A stretch of DNA of 64,000 bases from JANMZR01 sp040385875. GTDB taxonomy: Bacteria; Bacteroidota; Bacteroidia; Cytophagales; Spirosomataceae. Shown here piece by piece: positions 59,783 through 64,000 of the stretch. A program made the position numbers and the translations under genes. The stretch is taken from NCBI GenBank assembly GCA_040385875.1, contig JAZKGO010000076.1:1-64000 (forward strand). Direction: 5' to 3'. Position 1 is the stretch's first letter, and every line of letters starts with the position of its first letter. Under the pieces are notes generated by a model. It did not search any database. It was not told the origin of the DNA and was given only the letters and a program-made list of their open reading frames with translations.

Positions 59783-60541
59783 ATGGAAGGAAATATGGAT
59801 TTGACGCTCAAAATTTGGCGTCAGAAAAATGCAGAAACAAAAGGGAATTTTGAAACTTATCAAGTTTCAGGAATTTCTGAGGACATGTCATTTTTAGAAA
59901 TGATTGATGTACTTAATAATCAGCTCATTAATGAAGGTAAGGTGCCGGTTGCATTCGACCATGATTGCCGTGAGGGAATCTGCGGAATGTGCTCCATGTA
60001 CATTAATGGAAGGCCGCATGGTCCGCTTAAAGGAGTTACCACCTGCCAATTACATATGCGTTCTTTCAAATCGGGTGAAACGATAACAGTCGAACCATGG
60101 CGTGCCGCTGCCTTTCCGATTGTGAAAGACTTGACAGTTGATCGCTCTGCTTTTGACCGTATTATTGCCTCTGGTGGCTTTATTTCAGTAAATACAGGGA
60201 ATGCCCAAGACGCCAATTCGTTGCCAATCCCTAAGCAAGATGCAGACGAAGCTTTTGCTGCAGCTGCCTGTATTGGTTGTGGGGCCTGCGTAGCGGCTTG
60301 TAAAAATGCTTCCGCCATGTTATTTACCTCTGCAAAAATTTCACAATTGGCTCTTTTGCCGCAAGGACAACCTGAGCGTTACTCACGAGTTGAGAAAATG
60401 ATCGCTCAAATGGATTCAGAAGGATTTGGAGCTTGTACCAATACTGGTGCTTGTGCAGCCGAATGTCCTAAAGAAATTTCATTAGAAAGTATTGCAAGAA
60501 TGAACCGTGAATATTTTTCAGCCTCAATGGCATCGAAATAA
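59783..60541 (+). CDS. sdhB: Succinate dehydrogenase iron-sulfur subunit
   Basis: A 252-aa subunit carrying three clusters: the [2Fe-2S] ligands in CREGICGMC with TTCQLHM, the first 4Fe-type motif CIGCGACVAAC, and CTNTGACAAECPKEI. The electron path runs from the FAD of SdhA to quinone at SdhC. Translation starts at ATG 59783 just after the repeat array; the second Met (MDLTLKIW) at 59795 is also possible. Ends before a strong terminator. Confidence 0.94.
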   Translation: MEGNMDLTLKIWRQKNAETKGNFETYQVSGISEDMSFLEMIDVLNNQLINEGKVPVAFDHDCREGICGMCSMYINGRPHGPLKGVTTCQLHMRSFKSGETITVEPWRAAAFPIVKDLTVDRSAFDRIIASGGFISVNTGNAQDANSLPIPKQDADEAFAAAACIGCGACVAACKNASAMLFTSAKISQLALLPQGQPERYSRVEKMIAQMDSEGFGACTNTGACAAECPKEISLESIARMNREYFSASMASK

Positions 60542-60570
60542 TTACCAGTTTGTTTTCATAAAAAACTGAG

Positions 60571-60609
60571 AATAGTCCAGCAACTAATCAATTGCTGGAC
60601 TATTTTTTT
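60571..60609 (+). terminator. Terminator of the sdh operon
   Basis: Arms AATAGTCCAGCAA (60571-60583) and TTGCTGGACTATT (60592-60604), 8-base loop, run of seven T. Clear intrinsic terminator. Confidence 0.9.
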
Positions 60610-60706
60610 GATTTCATTCATCAATTTATTTTAATTAAATATCTGATATTGTGGTGGTTATAATTTATCCCATAAAATAAATAGAAATGAATTCTTAATA
60701 ATTTCA

Positions 60707-60714
60707 TAATTTTG
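60707..60714 (+). promoter_or_regulatory. -7 box before lysS
   Basis: TAATTTTG matches TAnnTTTG and lies 22 nt before the lysS ATG. A matching -33 TTTG is not clear, so this is only a likely promoter. Confidence 0.45.
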
Positions 60715-60736
60715 CAAAAATAATATACTACAATAA

Positions 60737-62299
60737 ATGCTTTCAGAACAAGAAGTACAACGTCGCCAAAAAAGAGAAGAATTGATGAGGATGGGAATCA
60801 ATCCCTACCCCGCCGAAATGTTTGAAAGCAATGTTACAGCCGCTGACATTGAAAAGAATTACGAAAACAATAAGATTGATTACAAAAATGTATCCATTGC
60901 GGGTCGATTGATGAGCTTTCGGATTATGGGTTCGGCCTCATTTGCTGAAATTCAAGATTCAACAGGTAGGATTCAACTGTACTTCCGTCGTGATGACCTT
61001 TGTCCTGGAGAAGATAAGACTCTTTACAATACAGTTTTCAAAAAACTATTGGATATTGGTGATATTATAGGTGTGAAAGGTTATGTTTTCACCACTCAGA
61101 CTGGCGAGGTTTCGATACATGTGGCTGAATTTAAATTGCTTAATAAAGCACTTAGGCCATTGCCCATTGTAAAGAGAGATGAGGAAGGTCATGTTTTTGA
61201 TGGTCTTACTGATCCTGAAATGCGGTATCGTCAACGCTATGTCGATCTGATTGTCAATCCAGAAATCAAAGATATTTTTATCAAAAGAGCGAGAATTATC
61301 AGCACTATGCGCCAAATTTTTGATGGTCGTGGCTGGTTGGAAGTGGAAACGCCAATATTACAACCCATTCATGGTGGAGCCGCCGCAAGGCCTTTTACTA
61401 CGCATCATAATACGCTAGATATGCCGCTTTATTTGCGAATTGCGAATGAATTATATCTGAAAAGGTTGATTGTAGGTGGTTTTGAGGGTGTATATGAATT
61501 TGGAAAAATGTTCAGAAATGAAGGGATGGATCGTACACATAATCCTGAATTTACCTCCCTTGAATTTTATATTGCCTATAAAGATTATTTCTGGATGATG
61601 GAAATGACGGAAGAAATATTGGAGAAAGTAGCGATTGCAACCAATGGAGAGTCTAAAGTTAAAGTAGGNNNNNNNNNNNNNNNNNNNNNNNNNNNNNNNN
61701 NNNNNNNNNNNNNNNNNNNNNNNNNNNNNNNNNNNNNNNNNNNNNNNNNNNNNNNNNNNNNNNNNNNNTTAACCAAAAAGCATCGAACCAAAGAAGGGCT
61801 TGTGGAGCGGTTTGAATTGTTTGTGAATGGAAAGGAAATTGCCAACGCTTATTCTGAATTGAATGATCCAATTGATCAAAAAGAGCGATTTGAAGAGCAA
61901 TTGAAACTAGCTGCACGTGGGGATGATGAAGCCATGGCGATGGACGAAGACTTTATTCGTTCTTTGGAATATGGTATGCCTCCAACTTCTGGAATAGGTA
62001 TTGGAATAGATCGTCTTACTATGCTTATGACTAACCAAACCACTATTCAGGAAGTCTTATTTTTTCCTCAAATGAGGCCAGAGAAAAAAGTGGAAATGGC
62101 AAGTGAAGAGGAATTCGAGGCGATTGGTGTTTCTAAAACCTGGATTCCAGTTTTGCAAAAAATGGGTTTTACCACCATTAAGTTAATCAAAGAAGCAAAC
62201 CCCAATAAAGTGTTTAATGACCTAGGGGGTATGCGCAAGAAAATGAAAATTGAGGAGGCAATACCGAGTAAAGAAGTGGTGATGGCTTGGTTTCAATAA
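60737..62299 (+). CDS. lysS: Lysyl-tRNA synthetase, class II (internal gap)
   Basis: Charges tRNA-Lys. N-terminal OB-fold (about 45-150), class II catalytic core with motif 2 GKMFRNEGMDRTHNPEFTSLEFY (about 254-276), and motif 3 GIGIGIDRLTMLM; after it comes a Bacteroidota-type C-terminal extension (SEEEFEAIGVSKTWIPVLQKMGF...). The gap at 61669-61768 removes the segment between FSKVKVG and LTKKHRTKEGL. From family length that segment is about 80 residues (some 240 bp), so the 100-N gap is shorter than the real sequence. Confidence 0.93.
   Translation: MLSEQEVQRRQKREELMRMGINPYPAEMFESNVTAADIEKNYENNKIDYKNVSIAGRLMSFRIMGSASFAEIQDSTGRIQLYFRRDDLCPGEDKTLYNTVFKKLLDIGDIIGVKGYVFTTQTGEVSIHVAEFKLLNKALRPLPIVKRDEEGHVFDGLTDPEMRYRQRYVDLIVNPEIKDIFIKRARIISTMRQIFDGRGWLEVETPILQPIHGGAAARPFTTHHNTLDMPLYLRIANELYLKRLIVGGFEGVYEFGKMFRNEGMDRTHNPEFTSLEFYIAYKDYFWMMEMTEEILEKVAIATNGESKVKVXXXXXXXXXXXXXXXXXXXXXXXXXXXXXXXXXXLTKKHRTKEGLVERFELFVNGKEIANAYSELNDPIDQKERFEEQLKLAARGDDEAMAMDEDFIRSLEYGMPPTSGIGIGIDRLTMLMTNQTTIQEVLFFPQMRPEKKVEMASEEEFEAIGVSKTWIPVLQKMGFTTIKLIKEANPNKVFNDLGGMRKKMKIEEAIPSKEVVMAWFQ
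61669..61768. other. Scaffold gap (100 N)
   Basis: Exactly 100 N in the middle of lysS; estimated real length near 240 bp from family comparison. Confidence 0.98.
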
Positions 62300-62306
62300 C
62301 AATACA

Positions 62307-62345
62307 GGGCCAAACTAATAATTCAAAAATAGTTTGGCCTATTTT
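62307..62345. terminator. Bidirectional terminator, lysS and YqgE gene
   Basis: Arms GGCCAAACTA and TAGTTTGGCC around a 12-base loop, with ATTTTAATT following. It overlaps the stop codon region of the convergent gene at 62344. Confidence 0.8.
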
Positions 62346-62892
62346 AATTGAGTCTAGGATCAATTGGGTAATTGGCCATCACTTTAAAGTCCCCACCCAT
62401 TTTTTTAAGGGTATCACGCCAATATTCTTTTGAAGTTTTCATGATACTTTCAGAGTCGCCCTCTGATATAATCCAAGAATTTCGTTTCATTTCCTGATCT
62501 AGTTGACCAGCCGACCAGCCAGAATAGCCAATAAAAAATCTGACTTGGTCTATTGAAATAATACCCAAGTTCAAATTTTCGAGCATTTTATCAAAATTCC
62601 CACCCCAATACAAGCCTTTTACAATCTCAATACCCTCAGTAATGGCTGCAGGATTGGTATGCAAAAAATGAAGTGTGTCTCGCTGAACCGGCCCTCCTAC
62701 ATTTACTTTTATATCTGGGTATACATTTTTGGAAAGCAAGTCGCCCAAATTATATTCAGTGGGCTGATTCAAAACCAACCCAAATGAGCCATCTGAATTG
62801 TTTTCGCATAATAAAATCACTGAGCGCTCAAAATTTGGATCTCCCAAAAATGGCTCAGCAATCAATAAACAGCCAGCCTCTAATTTTCCCAT
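62344..62892 (-). CDS. YqgE/AlgH family protein
   Basis: A 182-aa protein of the UPF0301 (DUF179) family, full length. Characteristic segments are GCLLIAEPFLGDPNFERSVILLC, FGLVLNQPTEY, GGPVQRDTLHFLH, FIGYSGWSAGQLDQE and SWIISEGD. Cytoplasmic and conserved, but its precise role is unsettled. Convergent with lysS, sharing a terminator, and divergent from the YtxH gene. Confidence 0.9.
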   Translation of the reverse strand: MGKLEAGCLLIAEPFLGDPNFERSVILLCENNSDGSFGLVLNQPTEYNLGDLLSKNVYPDIKVNVGGPVQRDTLHFLHTNPAAITEGIEIVKGLYWGGNFDKMLENLNLGIISIDQVRFFIGYSGWSAGQLDQEMKRNSWIISEGDSESIMKTSKEYWRDTLKKMGGDFKVMANYPIDPRLN

Positions 62893-63071
62893 GGATACTT
62901 TTCTGTTTTTTCTATAAATTTCAAATAAAAACGCTAATTATTCAAATATTTAAAATGAAAATAGTTCTTTCATCATGATTTTAAAGGAGTATTTCATATA
63001 AAATAATATTTTTTGAGTAATCTATTTACCTTCGTAACAGTATTATTACAACAATTTAAAATATTAAAACC

Positions 63072-63377
63072 ATGAGCGTAACCGCAAAACATTTGGCCAC
63101 ATTTATTTTAGGTGCTGCAGCGGGTGTAGCATTAAATAAATACCTTCAAACTGAAGAAGGTGAGAAGTTTTTAGACGATTTAAAAGAAAAAGGTTCAAAA
63201 TATAAGACGGAAGCAGAAGATGCACTTAATAACGCCCCGGAGTATTTTGAAAAATTAAAAAACGAAGGTTCCGCACTGTTAAAAGAGCGATTTCCCGATG
63301 TTGAAAATGTATTGAAAGACCTTTTTGCAAATTTTGGAAAGAAAGAGGCAAGCGCTCCAACGGATCCCCAAGTGTAG
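63072..63377 (+). CDS. YtxH-domain protein
   Basis: A 101-aa protein with one N-terminal hydrophobic segment (about 7-22, LATFILGAAAGVALNKYL) and a charged helical rest (DLKEKGSKYKTEAEDALNNAPEYFEKLKNEG), as in the YtxH family of stress-linked membrane-associated proteins. Its upstream sequence does not give a convincing direct-repeat site: TTCG replaces TTTG and the element fits poorly. A terminator follows. Confidence 0.75.
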   Translation: MSVTAKHLATFILGAAAGVALNKYLQTEEGEKFLDDLKEKGSKYKTEAEDALNNAPEYFEKLKNEGSALLKERFPDVENVLKDLFANFGKKEASAPTDPQV

Positions 63378-63399
63378 AAAAGATTATATTTTATAATAG

Positions 63400-63428
63400 A
63401 ATGCCTGGCTCAGCTAGGCATTTTTTTT
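63400..63428 (+). terminator. Terminator after the YtxH gene
   Basis: Arms AATGCCT / AGGCATT with further pairing GCT/AGC, then eight T. The convergent gene at 63414 ends inside this hairpin. Confidence 0.85.
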
Positions 63429-64000
63429 GAACTGATTTTGTAAAATGAGGTTCTCAAGAGCCAAAGCATAACCATGAGCTGGGCAAGCCCAATGGATATG
63501 AAATAAGGTATATTTTGCCAATTTCTGTAAAATATAATTTTCATATGAACTCAATAATCCAGCTTTGAAAAAGTAGAAATCTTGTGCCGCTAATTTTATT
63601 TCATCGAAGCCAAATGTAATCTTGTAATCTATCCCTAGTCTTAGTAAAGAGCTGGATATCAATATATTATTGAAAGTTTTATTTTTTTGGCTAAAATTCA
63701 ACAAATCATCGATTAATTTTTCTTTTACTTCTTGTGAATTTGGAAAAATATTTTTTTCTAAAAGCCGAGCCACATGGTAGGCTATGATTAAACTATCCGC
63801 ATAATTATGGGAGATTAAAAAGGGGTTTGAAATATAATCATCCGATAAAATACTTTCTTTAATATATTCCCACGAAGCTAAACCTGTATCATCCAATTCA
63901 ATTGAGGCAGATTTTAAACAAAGCAATACATTTGCCAGTACACAAGTATCAAACTCCAAAGGCATGTTTTTACCAAACCAGGTGGAGTAGGCTCCTAAGT
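63414..64000 (-). CDS. Unrecognised protein, 5' end outside the window
   Basis: The frame is open from the right edge of the window (residues LGAYSTWFGKNMPLEFDTCV onwards) to the stop at 63414, giving at least 195 residues. The apparent Met at 63965 is internal because conserved-looking sequence continues upstream. The protein is soluble, helical and rich in Leu, Asn and Tyr, with ENYILQKLAKYTLFHIHWACPAHGYALALENLIL near the end. I cannot assign a family; a helical-repeat fold of the terpene-cyclase-like kind is only a guess from TWFG...DTCVLANVL. Confidence 0.55.
   Translation of the reverse strand, partial: LGAYSTWFGKNMPLEFDTCVLANVLLCLKSASIELDDTGLASWEYIKESILSDDYISNPFLISHNYADSLIIAYHVARLLEKNIFPNSQEVKEKLIDDLLNFSQKNKTFNNILISSSLLRLGIDYKITFGFDEIKLAAQDFYFFKAGLLSSYENYILQKLAKYTLFHIHWACPAHGYALALENLILQNQFKKNA

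Noticed and set aside
62970..63034. Possible tenth direct-repeat promoter before the YtxH gene
   Set aside because: At the right spacing the -7 box is TACCTTCG and the element begins TCATCATG; it lacks GAAT and the TAA at positions 33-35 shows only weakly. Too poor compared with the nine accepted sites.
1..64000. CRISPR arrays, tRNA or rRNA genes, insertion sequences, prophage
   Set aside because: No regularly spaced 25-40 bp repeats, no tRNA-like GTTCGA arm with acceptor stem, no rRNA-like stretch and no transposase or integrase gene were found on reading both strands.

Overview
The window is draft or MAG-like scaffold sequence from a low-GC member of the Bacteroidota, most likely the order Cytophagales (genus not determinable by eye). 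The evidence is promoters with the Bacteroidota -7 box TAnnTTTG, A-rich leaders without Shine-Dalgarno sites, a CHU_C/type IX secretion C-terminus, TonB-dependent receptors, a BlaI/M56/TonB module, a TamL-type lipoprotein next to TamB, and DUF5916, DUF4382 and DUF6799 proteins. Four runs of exactly 100 N (37478-37577, 45393-45492, 48433-48532, 61669-61768) are scaffold gaps, and each interrupts a gene.

Layout. 0-5.4 kb: pfkB and a very large CheB-CheR-PAS-histidine kinase-receiver hybrid. 5.5-20.8 kb: a stress and envelope region with a candidate small RNA, a universal stress protein, small conserved proteins, two complete MCE/Mla-type lipid transport cassettes (permease, ATPase, MCE protein), an AI-2E family membrane protein, a LytS/LytS/LytTR two-component module in which one kinase looks like a pseudokinase, and a haloperoxidase-like lipoprotein. 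20.9-22.1 kb: a small putative metal (copper?) handling cluster. 22.2-37.0 kb: tamB-tamL, a LolA-like protein, two M48 metallopeptidases, DUF4382 and DUF6799 proteins, a TonB-dependent receptor and dodecin. 37.3-45.5 kb: a broken lipoprotein, a PepSY membrane protein, a siderophore-type receptor, a HExxH lipoprotein, tonB, blaI and a BlaR1-TonB fusion. 45.6-56.4 kb: a DUF5916 protein, DinB, a WYL regulator, an MFS transporter, a GMC oxidoreductase with its small subunit, a DCC protein and a gliding-associated CHU_C protein. 56.9-64 kb: sdhCAB, lysS, a YqgE protein, a YtxH protein and a gene running off the window.

The most interesting result is a shared promoter architecture seen by eye at nine places between 5.5 and 31.6 kb. 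A 37-38 bp element holds a direct repeat (AATnnTRYAA, 21 bp period) and lies 26-27 nt before an unusual -7 box, nAnCTTTG, with the right repeat sitting where the -33 element should be. The sites precede the stress protein, both small stress operons, both MCE cassettes (one directly, the other through its operon), an M48 peptidase, the DUF4382/DUF6799 pair, the Met-rich lipoprotein, and a roughly 77-nt candidate sRNA whose 54-bp 3' part recurs, with one change, as the 3' end of the stress-protein gene. Direct repeats two helical turns apart suit a LytTR-type activator, and a LytTR regulator is encoded in the middle of the cluster; that link is inference.

Other non-coding structure includes operators shared by tonB and blaI-blaR1, heptanucleotide repeat arrays at operon junctions, paired Fur-box-like palindromes around a receptor promoter, and REP-like palindromes.
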